Shown in pieces: positions 11,718-22,267 of a stretch of 64,000 nucleotides of DNA. This DNA is from Diadema setosum (taxonomy: Eukaryota > Echinodermata > Echinoidea > Diadematoida > Diadematidae). Position 1 is the stretch's first letter. Each line of letters begins with the position of its first letter. A program made the position numbers and the translations under genes. The stretch covers positions 11,120,373 to 11,184,372 of the forward strand of contig CM067065.1 in NCBI GenBank assembly GCA_033980235.1, read 5' to 3'. The notes beneath the pieces were generated by a model, which did not search any database, was not told the origin of the DNA, and saw only the letters and a list, made by a program, of their open reading frames with translations.

Positions 11718-13188
11718 GTGACCTGCTACAACAAAATGATCCTGAAGTCGGGCGAGGTCGATTATTTGAAAATTGCATGATATAATCCCCTAATCTTTCT
11801 GCTTTGAATTGATATATGTGACTGTGCACCTCAAAACGAACATAAAGTCGCACACACTAATTTTGCGTGAGGACTGAAAATAAGTGAAATGGGTCAACCT
11901 AGCCGAACTTGACTTTTTCATACTTTCTGAAAGAGCGGGTCTTCTTTTACATTATGCTAAAATTTGATATCATAAAACGGGCAGGAAAGTGTGTGTGTTT
12001 TTTTAGCAGTTTATCTCGAACACTTTTGGTAGAATAGTATGATTAGGTGTGTCTTTAGAATCCTTTTTTTTTTTCATTTCTGAAAAACCCTGTCCACACT
12101 CTTCACTTTCAACTCTGATAACTTTTGAAAGGATAGTGCTACTGATTTGAAAGTTAACATCAATTATGGACAGAATGTGTTAATGAGGCATGTCAAATTT
12201 TAGTTTAATCTGACAATCCCTTCATTATTGTTACCCTGGTGGTTTACTTCCTGTTTTTTGTCCCATTCCTCGCACAGCCAGCACGGTTTGGTAAAGATTA
12301 AGCGCTTGAATAGACACTGCACTTCAGAGCCTCTTTTCTCAGTTCACACTTTTCCTGAGTTTGTGCTTTCTTTCCAATATTTAGATAGGTTAGGAGAGTC
12401 CATTTGATTTGAGTTATATATCATTTTAAAGCTTAAAGTCTGTTCTTTCAGAATATGGTCTTAACTAAAAATTCATGTCTGGCGACTTTTTGTTTGTTTT
12501 GAGGTGCAGGGTCACATATAACACATTTTATAAAGATAATCGGCTGCGGAGATATCGATGTTTAAAAGAGAGCATGTCGAGACGTCTGGAAAAGCACTGT
12601 TTCGAGAAAAACGCCCTAAAAGTCTTCCTTTCGACGCAATCACAATCAAGGGACACGCAAGTCAGTTTTGACCTCTGGACAATAGAAGGTAAGCCCTAGC
12701 AAACCCCGAAGAGTTCATTCAAGCACATCAGCGTCGGCGGTCTCCTCACCAACCAATCAGTGACCAGGATGTGAGAAGCGGCTGAGCATAACGCACCCCG
12801 CCCGTACGTGCACCAGTCGACTGGGCAGTGTGCGAGCTTCACGCTTCGGTTAGCAGCAAGCAGCAAACTGACCAATGAGATCACTGTGGTCGTTGTTAGG
12901 GGCGGAACCTATCTGTGGCGCTCAATCCAAATTTTCGAACCAGTTTCTGCTTCGTTGAAACGCCAAAAAACATGGCTCAGAAAAACGCTATTTTTAAATC
13001 TTTCCTTTGATCATTTTGCTTCAAAATTTCGACAGATGATAGAAGACATGTTAGACTACTATAACATATCAAAATCAGAAAATCGTTAGTTTTGACCAAT
13101 TCTGATGCTCTGACTTCAAACTCGATTTTCACGGCTTCGACAATGCGCGACTTTAGGACCTTTTTGTTGAAATAATATATGAGGTCAT
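11718..13188 (+). mobile_element. E3 inverted-repeat element (copy a), interrupted by E1
   Basis: The left end starts GTGACCTGCTACAACAAAA then GATCCTGAAGTCGG. The right end near 13147-13188 carries the eroded complement (GACTTTAGGACC...). The interior matches E3b at 20342-20986 step by step (GCGGAGATAT, TTTCGAGAAAAACGCC, GACAATAGAAGG, ACCAATCxGT.ATCAGGATG, TCTTTCCTTTGATCATTT). A complete E1 element sits at 11818-12515. No transposase is encoded. The CpG- and CCAAT-containing centre (12750-12900) is promoter-like. Confidence 0.7.
11818..12515 (+). mobile_element. E1 element (copy a)
   Basis: A 698-bp non-coding element with ends GTGACTGTGCACCTCAAAAC and ...GTTTTGAGGTGCAGGGTCAC, giving imperfect terminal repeats of about 35 bp with subterminal AAGTCGC on the left and GCGAC on the right. 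It is flanked by ATAT on both sides. At least seven more copies lie in this window. No ORF; presumably mobilised in trans. Confidence 0.85.
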
Positions 13189-14451
13189 TACAAATGGCAC
13201 CATCAACGACCATGGCAGCCATTTCCCAAATGACCACTATAGATGCTATTTATTTCTTGAAAATATGATAATGCAAGAAGAAGACAATTCAATTTTTTTT
13301 TGTGCAAATTGACAAAAGACATTCGAATAGATTCAACTTTGAATTTGAATTTGAATTTGAAATGAAGATATTGAGCCACCATTGAAACATCGTCCCCAAC
13401 GGATATGGCAGCTTTTTGTCAAAATGGCTTCCGCACACTCCTTGCTTTTTTCCAGAAGGAGAACGTAATAGCATACTGCTAACCAGCCATTATATATAAT
13501 GGAATCTGGTGTTCAAAGAAATTTAAATTAAGAAAAAGGTTTCATTGATGGGTTAGTTCTAAATTCACGTTTTCAGTTTGGTTAAAATCGCAGCATTTCG
13601 CGTGTGACGGCTAACAGTTTGGATATCAAAGGTATGTCTTTTTATGGAAGCACAGCAAGTAAATTAACTTTTTCTCGTAAAATGAAAGGCCATTTTTCGT
13701 ATCCGTCTTAAGAATATTTAGGGAGTTACATTTTAGAATAGATACACGTCATATTTCAGATTCTTTAATGTCTCTGTGACAAGACAAAAATAGAAGAGTG
13801 TATCATAGCCAATTTAACAAATAGCTTAAATAACCATTGAGGACACAGCTTATGATGGCTCAATGTCGAAACTTCTTTGTATGTAATTGTCGACTTTCGA
13901 AAAAACAACAACAATATATATATTTTTTTTCTGGCATTAGGACATCTTCATAGAAGAAAAATGGCATCTATGACAGCCATTTTGTAAAATGGCTGCAAAT
14001 ACCGTTATTAACATTTTTTTCTTCTTGAAAATTTGCGAAGGAACAATTTGTAGACATAATGCAATCTAGATATATATTATTTGATTTTAAACCTGGTTTT
14101 CAATTTATGTACACATTTGTTGACTTTTCTTTCTGAAATTACCATTTTTTTAAAACAAAATGATTATGACAATGGCAGCCACTTTGGAATATGGCTGCCA
14201 TGGCAGTGGAGGGCAGTAGTATAATAATGTAATACAAACATTTATTTCAAACATTATTTTCAAATTGTGTGCAAAATCTTATTGGCTTTGCCTTTTGTGA
14301 AATCAGGAAATAAAAAAAAAATAATGGAATCAATGGTGGCCATTAAAAAAAAATGGCTGCAATGGCCATTGAAGGCGCTATTTACAATAATATGATAGAA
14401 AGATTTTTTTTTTTTTGATAGAGTGCAAGATCTTATTGACTTTTCCCTCTG
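13189..14451. repeat. Diverged ATGGCNGCCAT repeat region
   Basis: Units are recognised by paired ATGGC.GCCAT words and by GCAAAATCTTATTGAC. They are reversed at 13190-13450 and forward at about 13960-14000, 14165-14300 and 14330-14450. Between 13480 and 13960 I see only anonymous AT-rich DNA. The LINE-B insertion interrupts the forward run. Confidence 0.55.
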
Positions 14452-17030
14452 GATTAAATAATTTCATTTATTTCATTTCATTTATTTCCACAGGGTAGAT
14501 AAAAAGACATACAAGCATTACGTGAGCGCAACTTACATCATGCAACATGTTATGCAATAAATGTATAACACGTGGAGGAATCAACAATAGGCCATAAAGG
14601 CCTTTCAAAGGCTGATCCATGACAATTGAAAAAAAGGTACGATTATTAATTACTATCACAAAACAAAACATTACAGAATACATGGGACTATACAGATGAC
14701 AAAACATTACAATAAATAAGTGATTAGGCAAGCAATATATTATCTAAGTCATTCATGCGTGTGTCAAACGATATTACTAAATCAAAAGAAAGTGTTTATA
14801 CTTTCTTTTAAATGACGAAAGACTAATGGTACTTTTAATGTTGTCTGGTAAGTTATTCCACAAAAGTGGGCCAGCATACGTTATAGTACGTCTAGAAGCA
14901 TTGTATTTATAAAATGGAATATATAACTTATTACTTTGACGAGTACTGTATACAACACGAGTATTGTTTTCAATGAAGCAGTTGTCTAAAAAAAATGTAG
15001 CAAGATATTGTTAATATATTAATATACAAATGTGCAGGTAACACATTTATTAATTTCATACACAGAAAGCAATTTTAGCTTTTTGAACAAGGGACCTGTG
15101 TGGGTTTGGGGCTGTGAATGGGTAATAATTCTTATTGCACGTTTTTGTAAAATATAAATACGGTTTAAAAGAGATTTTGCACAGTTCCCCCAGATGATAT
15201 TGCAATACATGAAATGAGGCAAGATCATGGTTTGATATAAACTTAAAAGTACGGCAGGAGGAACTATTGCACTTCTTCTATTTATTGGTCCAATTGCCCT
15301 AGATACTTTAAAACATACATCCTCAACATGATTTTTCCATGTCAGATGATCGTCTAGTATAACTCCTAAAAATTTTACTGTATGTACGATGGGAAGGCTG
15401 ATACCTGCAATACAAATATCAATATTAACTTTTACCACTTTATTTCTTGTTTTAAATATCATACATGATGTCTTGTCAATATTCAGCTTTAATTTGTTTG
15501 CTAAAAACCAATCTTGAACTTTGGCTAATTCACTATTCAATATTGCACAGGTACTAGTGATATCATTGCCAGAGATAAATGGATTACTATTATCTGCATA
15601 TAAAATTGAGTGTAAAATGCTACTTGAGTACTGCAGATCATTTATGTACAATATAAAAAGTAACGGACCTAAAACAGAGCCTTGTGGCACACCAACATTA
15701 ATGTTTTGAGTTGGAGAAGAATAACCATTTACATATACATACTGCTTACGATTTTGTAGATAACTTTAAACCATTCTAAAGCGATACCTCTAACACCATA
15801 AAAACTTAATTTGTGTAAAAGAATATCATGGCTTATACAATCGAATGCTTTAGAAAGATCTAAAAAGACACCAATAACAAACTCCTTTTTCTCAAATGCC
15901 TGTGCAATTCTATCACAAAAGTAAAGGAGAGCCATATACGTTGAGTACCCAGGTCTAAATCCAAATTGTTTGGGATATAAAATCCTAGCATGACACAAAT
16001 AAGAAAGAAGACGTTTATGTACGAGTTTTTCGAATAGCTTGGAAAAAACAAATAGAATAGAGATTGGTCTGTAATTTTATATACTAAAAGTATCACCTTT
16101 CTTATAAATTGGTATAACTTTAGCAACTTTTAATGATGTGGGAAATACACCTTGTTCAAGAGATAGATTAAGGATACTGCACAGTGGTTTGGCAAGATTT
16201 TGAATAGATTGCTTTAACACATAAGAATCAATTTCATCACAGCCTGGACTCTTGTTATTTTGAAATATTAAAACAACATCAAATAATTCTTTTGGCTTTA
16301 TAGGTTTCATGAAAAAAGAAGCATAAGACTTTCTAAAACACAAGTAATCATTGAATTTTCTGGATGTATTCGGTATCTTATCTACTATATCGGATCCAAT
16401 AAATCTGAAGTAATCATTAAACAAATTAACAATTTCTTGAGGATCAGATATGTACTTATCATTGTGTTGAAGATGTATATATTGCACTTTGTCCCTTGTT
16501 TTATTCAAAATATCATTTATTATACGCCATGTCCCTTTCATATCCTTGCGTACATTATCAAAGCGGCTTTTATAATAACATTTCTTTTGTTGACGAATAC
16601 AACGGGAAACTATGTTTCTGTTTTGGGTATAAACCGATTTCCTATAATGTGTGGGGTTCTTCATGTATTTACAATACAAAATATGTTTTTTTTTCTGCAC
16701 ATTCTTTTTCAATTCTTTTGTAAACCATGGATTTACATCTGTTTTTTTTTTTATACAATACTTCTTTCTGAGGGAAACATTCATCATAAACAGTAGACAG
16801 TTTAGTCATAAAAATATCAAATCTTCCGTCAACATCATTACTTTCATTTATATCGTTCCATTCTACAGATTGTAATAAACTATTGAATCTATTAATACTA
16901 TTATCATCTACAAAACGTTTACATAAATTAAATTGGGAACATTTATCTTTTTGATGATTGACAATTGCAAATACACTTAAATGATCACTAACATCATTTA
17001 CAAGAATACCACTTTTTTAAAATGTTTTCA
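14452..17030 (-). pseudogene. LINE-B: CR1/L2-like non-LTR retrotransposon, 5'-truncated and decayed
   Basis: On the minus strand the element enters at the end of the endonuclease (VSDHLSVFAIV, about 17000). It continues through the linker (WFTKELKK), early RT (NKSPGCDEID; VAKVIPIYKKGD), motif A region (QFGFRPG; FLDLSKAFD), [18 protein letters not shown], the active site LYADN, and the thumb ([27 protein letters not shown]). C-terminal residues can be followed to about 14775. Defects: an in-frame stop near 16077, a frameshift near 15755, another stop at 15019, and the second catalytic Asp of YADD replaced by Asn. The 3' end at 14452-14490 is an ATGAAATAA-type short repeat, typical of CR1/L2-like tails. 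Confidence 0.9.
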
Positions 17031-17850
17031 ACATTGTTAGTGAATATTCAGAGAATATTCAGAGAAAATGTGGTATTTATGGCAGCCAATTTTAAACATG
17101 GCAGCCATTGGCGTTGAGGGCGCAATTTGCGATGGCCTAACATCTATATTTATTTTAAATGTTATATCCCACTCGTTTGCAAAATCTTATTGATTTTCCG
17201 TACTGAAATGTGTAAAATTTTATTAAAACTGGCATTTATGGCGGCCATTTTGAGAAATCCCTGTCGAGGCCGTTGAGGGCGCAATTTGCGATGGTCCAAT
17301 ATCTGAATTTATTTTGAGTACTATTTTTGACACGTTTGCAAAGTCTTATTGACTTTCTCTTATGAAATTTGTAAAGTTTTACAAAAAATTTTTAAGCATT
17401 TTTACGCATTTATGGCGGCCATAAAAAAAAAAAAATGGCTGCTAAGGCCGTTGATGACGCTATTGACGATGACCCAATATCTGAATTTATTTTCAATATC
17501 ATTTCCCACTCGTTTGCAAAATCTTACTGATTTTCCCTTCTGGAATTTTTAATTTTATGCAAAAAAAAAAGGCATTTATGGCGGCCATTTTCCATGGCCG
17601 TTGAGGGCACAATTTGCGGTGGCAATATCTAAATCTATTTTAAATGTTATTTCCCACTCGTTTGCTAAATTTTATTGATTTTCCCCTTCTGAAATTTGTA
17701 ATTTTTTTACGAAAAATGGCATTTATGGCGGCCATTTTGAAAAATGGCTGCGATGACCGCTGAGGGCGCTATTTACGATGGCCCAATATCTGAATTTAAT
17801 TCAAATGTCATAGTCAACATGTGTGCGAAATTTGGTGCTTTTATCATAAA
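17031..17850 (+). repeat. ATGGCGGCCAT tandem array (five ~150-175-bp monomers)
   Basis: Monomers start near 17068, 17231, 17405, 17571 and 17718. Each has GGCATTTATGGCGGCCATTT, usually followed by AAATGGCTGC (an inverted copy). Then come GGCCGTTGAGGGCGCAATTT, CGATGGCCCAATATCTGAAT, TTCCCACTCGTTTGCAAAAT and TCTTATTGATTTTCC. Small indels change monomer length. No ORF is conserved between units, so I call it satellite-like and non-coding. Confidence 0.9.
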
Positions 17851-18564
17851 ATTTACAATTCCTCTAATTTTTCAAGCTATGCCGCTCCAATATTTATTAT
17901 AATGATCTTTTTAACCTTTATATTTTAGGAATAACTGTTTTAAGGGATAAAACTTAAATGTTTGCCAATTCAATATTTTTAAATATGCCTTTATGAGAAC
18001 ATATTATACGTATAACAAAAAGCATCTCACGGGCCAAGTAAATCTATCATTCTTCTAACCCAAATAGCTGTGGACGTGTTTGTTGCTCAATGGGATAAAT
18101 TTGTTATGAAATCTTTGTTATTTAAAGCCATTCTTTTTTTTTTTTTGGGGGGGGGGGGAGGGGGGGGGGGAGTAGAGGGTTCACCAAAGCAGGTCCCCCT
18201 TTTATCAAGAGATTGTATCAATTATAATTTTCCTTAACACACAATCTACCATTGACTTATAACATAATCGACTACATAATCAGTTATAACTATCTATTAA
18301 TCTGGGCTCATATTATTAATGACCCTTGTTAAATCTCTCTTAAAAAGAAAGGTTCTAATTTTTCGTGGTCTTTGGTGCAACAGGACGACTTTTCTCTTTA
18401 ATGCTTGGAAAATTTAAATGGTTATCACCGAAGGCAACACACCGTACGTTTGACTGATTAATTTACTTTAAGAGAGTGGGAGTAAGTAACAGGTCAAAGC
18501 CAATATCTATCCATGTAGTCATCTATTTATTTGAACATATTTCGACAGGGAAAAAAAAAATCTG
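17851..18564. other. Anonymous DNA with poly(T)/poly(G) tract
   Basis: No gene or element ends recognised. A T-run followed by a broken G-run lies at about 18130-18172. Confidence 0.4.
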
Positions 18565-18723
18565 CAGAGGCGGATCCAGGAATTCCGTAAAGAGGGGGCG
18601 CGATTACAAAATTAAAGGGGGGCGCACGCACCCCTCCCCCCATTTTTTCCTTTTTATTTCAACAAAAACTAAAAGGGGGGGGGGGGCGTGCGCCGGTTGC
18701 GGTCCTCCCAGGATCTGCCCCTG
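18565..18723. mobile_element. E8: short hAT-like MITE
   Basis: About 159 bp bounded by CAGAGGCGGATCCAGG on the left and CCTGGGAGGATCTGCCCCTG-type complement on the right (read inward CAGGGGCAGATCCTGG). CAGGGGCGGATC-type ends are typical of hAT-like MITEs. The middle has G- and C-runs. No clear 8-bp target duplication is visible next to the (TA)n tract. Confidence 0.6.
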
Positions 18724-18750
18724 TATATACATATATATATATATATATAT

Positions 18751-20160
18751 GTGACCCGTGACAACGGTTTCAGGCAAAAGTCGCAAGAGCAAATTCCCTC
18801 GTAGGCGGGGTACAAAAATTTTGACCATTATTTTTGTCGATTTGGGTTTTTTGCAGAAATCGAATCTTTGATATGTTTTCTACATCTACACTAAATTTCA
18901 TAGCATAAGACTAACTTTTTTCTATCGAAAATGGCATTTTAAGCACCCTATGTTAGATCGCACTCATCAGTTTCGAGCTTCTTTCGAACGCCGCGCCAAT
19001 GTCCCCGGTGTTGCTACGGCGCAGGGTCTCGCATGCGATTGGCTGGTGCGTCGCATACATTTACATAATTCGGCTTTCGGATGCTTTTTTTTTCACGCGT
19101 GCACGATTACAAGCTCCATTGTTCTTGCTATAGTGGTTTATATACGCCTGCTCTGTAGTGCGTGCTCTTCGTTTGGCTTTCTATCCAAACTATTCTACCG
19201 CAATGTTCGACAACGGAAGTGTCACAAAAATCACGTAGCATGACATAACCGTGTGAAAAAGAAAACTAGATATTTTCAAAATTTTCTACTTGTACATGTA
19301 GTAAAAATTATGACAGCAGACTGACTAAATGTAAGGGAGATGAGAGGAAAGGAGCGGTCACATGCGAATAATTAAATTCAAATACTACACGTCAAGATCG
19401 CACCAAACTAACGAGTCGTGTTTGTTTGTTTGTTTGTTTGTTTTGATTTAATTAGCACCACCGAGCAAAGCAACATATGCATGTCTTGTTAAAGCAAAAC
19501 AGACAGTAGGCGTGACCCTTGCCAGCACTGGCAATTTTCTGCCTTCAGAAGGGTCGCCAATGATATAGACGAATCAATCACAATGAAAACGCGATTTGTA
19601 AATGTGTGGATTCGCCACCGCTCCTGTTACATGCACATGGTCATGGCGTGTGGATGCCATTGCGTAATGCGTGCACCAAATACACATGGACATGTACACC
19701 ATGCAGCTGTACGTGCAATTATCGTATTCGCCATCTTGAAAGACGTACTGTAAACAAACCCGAACGAAACGCATTGTTTTTCGGCTCCATACGCTGAGCT
19801 CCGAGGAAGGTGCCCGGGAAATTTGACTCTCTCAGTGAGCCAATCAGAAAGCGATGTGGTTGCTAGAGGCTGAGCTTAACATCGATTGGCACCATCGTAC
19901 GGATGGGTGATTCTCCCCTCGCATCGCCGCTCCGACATTGTCTTTGAGAAAGAGGTGAATCTTCAAAGCCTGTTTTCTCGCAATTTTGTCAGGCTAACAT
20001 CTTAAAAAGTGCATTTTATTTCTCTTTCTATGCCCACTTATAGTGCCGAAGAGTACAAGTGTTTTTATATCAATGCAAAGCTTAGGAAATGGGCAATGTG
20101 ATTCAGTGAAAAAATGAATTTTGAAAATTTCCCACTTTTGCCTGAAACCGTTGTCGCCGG

Positions 20161-20163
<3 letters not shown>
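18751..20163. mobile_element. E4 inverted-repeat element in (TA)n
   Basis: About 1.41 kb. The left end is GTGACCCGTGACAACGGTTT then CAGGCAAAAGTCGC. The right end, read inward, is TGACCGGCGACAACGGTTTC then AGGCAAAAGTGGG, so terminal repeats are about 35 bp. (TA)n tracts abut both ends (18730-18750 and 20162-20206). Two GC-richer stretches carry CCAAT boxes (ATTGG at 19038; CCAATCAG at 19840). No transposase ORF is seen; the longest frames have no recognisable domain. Confidence 0.75.
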
Positions 20164-20210
<47 letters not shown>

Positions 20211-20341
20211 AACAAACATTCAAAGTTAAAAGAATCATGACATCTACATGAAATCAGTTATAACCTGATGAAAGTAGGATTTAACAAAGCAATGTGATGT
20301 AAAGTAATGCGCAATTCCCAGTGGTTATATTGAGCTACATT

Positions 20342-20986
20342 GTGACTTACTGAAACAAAAGGATCCGAAAGTCGGGGGAGGACAACTTTCTGAAAATGGC
20401 ATGATATTATTCCCGTACTCTTCTACTTTAATTTCATTTATAGCACAACTCATAAACATACTCGGTTGCGGAGATATTGATGATTTTATCAGCGCATGTC
20501 AAGTGGTTGAGGAAATCACAGTTTCGAGAAAAACGCCTTCAAAGTTGTCCTTCCGACGCTGTCATATTCATGGACAGGCGAGACAGTCTTCACCGCCTGA
20601 CAATAGAAGGCACGCTCCTAGCGACCTCCGCCATGTTCAGTCAAGCTTAGCGCCAGCGGTCTACGCACGACCAATCGGTAATCAGGATGGCACGCACTGA
20701 CCAATAAGATCACTCCCCCGTTGGTAGGGGCAGAGTCTAATCTTCGGACACGTTTTTCTTACATTAAAAATCGGAATTTTGGCCCAGAAAAACACTAATT
20801 TCTTGTCTTTCCTTTGATCATTTAGCTGAGAAATTTTGGCAGATGAGGGACAAATCATTAGACTAAAAAACACATGGAAAAATAGAAATCCGATTGTTTT
20901 GACCAATTGTGATGATGTGACTTCACACTCGATTTTCTCGGCTCGGCCCTCAGCGACTTTAGGATCCTTTTGTCGTAGCGGGTCAC
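20342..20986 (+). mobile_element. E3 inverted-repeat element (copy b)
   Basis: Intact 645-bp copy. The left end is GTGACTTACTGAAACAAAAG then GATCCGAAAGTCGG. The right end, read inward, is GTGACCCGCTACGACAAAAG then GATCCTAAAGTCGC. It matches E3a along its length apart from the E1 insertion in E3a. It contains two CCAAT boxes (near 20671 and 20701) and no ORF. Confidence 0.8.
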
Positions 20987-21004
20987 AGAATTATTCATCC
21001 ATTC

Positions 21005-21024
21005 TATGTAAATATATATAAATA

Positions 21025-21065
<41 letters not shown>
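21005..21065. repeat. (TA)n microsatellite
   Basis: Nearly pure TATATA tract about 20 bp beyond the right end of E3b. Short YIYIY reading frames across it are artefacts. Confidence 0.95.
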
Positions 21066-21068
<3 letters not shown>

Positions 21069-21216
21069 AGGTCCAAACATGTTGCGAATTCACGTATTGG
21101 CTCCAATATAGCGAAGAATCAAGAAATAAACTAGTAATGCATTATTTCGCCAATAAGAATGAGTTTATTGAACAACTCAAATATATATATATTTTTTTCT
21201 TTTTTTGTATATATAT

Positions 21217-22262
21217 ACACTCAGCAAAAAAAAACTAAGTTCCCCCCTAACATTTTTGGATGTATCTCAAAAAGTATCTTACGGATTTTCATAATTCAAA
21301 CGGGAATGGATAGGGAATTTCATTACTCATAAAATGAATGGCATATCATTGCCACCAGATATTATTATTTGTGAAAAAAAATCGCATTTTATGTCAAAAA
21401 GCATGGGAAAAAAAAGTTGCAATTCAGGCAATATGAAGCATATTGTATACATTTCCATTGTAAGTTAGCAAATGACCTTTTTAAATTGTGCAATTTTCAG
21501 GAATTTCTTCAGGTACAAATGTGCTTCCCTATTAAACAGATGTTATGCATACTTTTTACACAATAGCCTTTTCAATATGAAAATGTTGGTAGAAGCCGTG
21601 TGATTTGTAATTCCAATCTGGGTTGTTCACATTAATGTGCCTATGGCCATTTCGCAGCATGCGCTCAAGTTGTAGATCAGTTTGTTGAGGGAAATGGCAT
21701 CGAACGTATGGAGTGGCAAGCAAGATAGAATGACTGTACAAAAGAGAATCTTTGGGATGTCATTAAGCGGAAAGCGAGCAAGAAGGTGAAAGATGACACT
21801 TCACTGCAAGAATTTAAGCTCATCTTGCAGAGAGCATGGGCCAACATTGAGCAGTGCCAAGTAAACTTTAGTTAACAGTACGAGGAAGAGATGCCGGCTG
21901 GTCATTGAAGCGGATGGTGGACATATCAATTATCAAATACTTCACTGTATATTCATGAAAAGAAAGAGATAGGGAAATATGCAATCAACCATGCTTACAT
22001 GTTCAGAATCATGAGTGATTGTTTGATTATTTGTGTAAAAGTCATTGCAAATCACTAAAGTGCAACTTTTTCCATGCATTTTGACGTAAAATGCATTTTT
22101 TTTCACACCAATAATGATATCTGATGGCAATGATTTGCCACTCATGTTATGAGTAATAAAATTCCTTATCCATTTCCGTTTGAAATATAAAAATCTGTCA
22201 AATACTTTTTGAGATATATCAAAAAATGCTAGGGGGAACTTACTTTTTTTTTTGCTGAGTGT
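21217..22262 (+). mobile_element. Tc1/mariner-like remnant with ~220-bp terminal inverted repeats
   Basis: About 1046 bp between ACACTCAGCAAAAAAAAAC at 21217 and its complement ending 22262. The inverted repeats stay alignable for about 220 bp (shared words AAGTTCCCCC, TGTATCTCAAAAAGTA, CATTACTCATAA, ATCATTGCCA). Both ends abut TATATA, consistent with TA target sites. The middle (about 21640-21875, plus strand) reads as a decayed transposase C-terminus: WQAR..., then ENLWDVIKRKASKKVKD..LQEF, matching the ARSPDMNPIENLW...K pattern of the DDE family. The upstream catalytic domain is gone. Confidence 0.8.
21655..21875 (+). pseudogene. Tc1-like transposase C-terminal fragment
   Basis: Plus-strand reading gives a degenerate WQAR motif just before ENLWDVIKRKASKK and LQEFKLILQRAWANI. 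In Tc1/mariner transposases, PIENLW follows the last catalytic acidic residue; here only that tail remains. Frame breaks occur around 21735. It sits between the long inverted repeats at 21217 and 22262. Confidence 0.65.
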
Positions 22263-22267
22263 ATATA

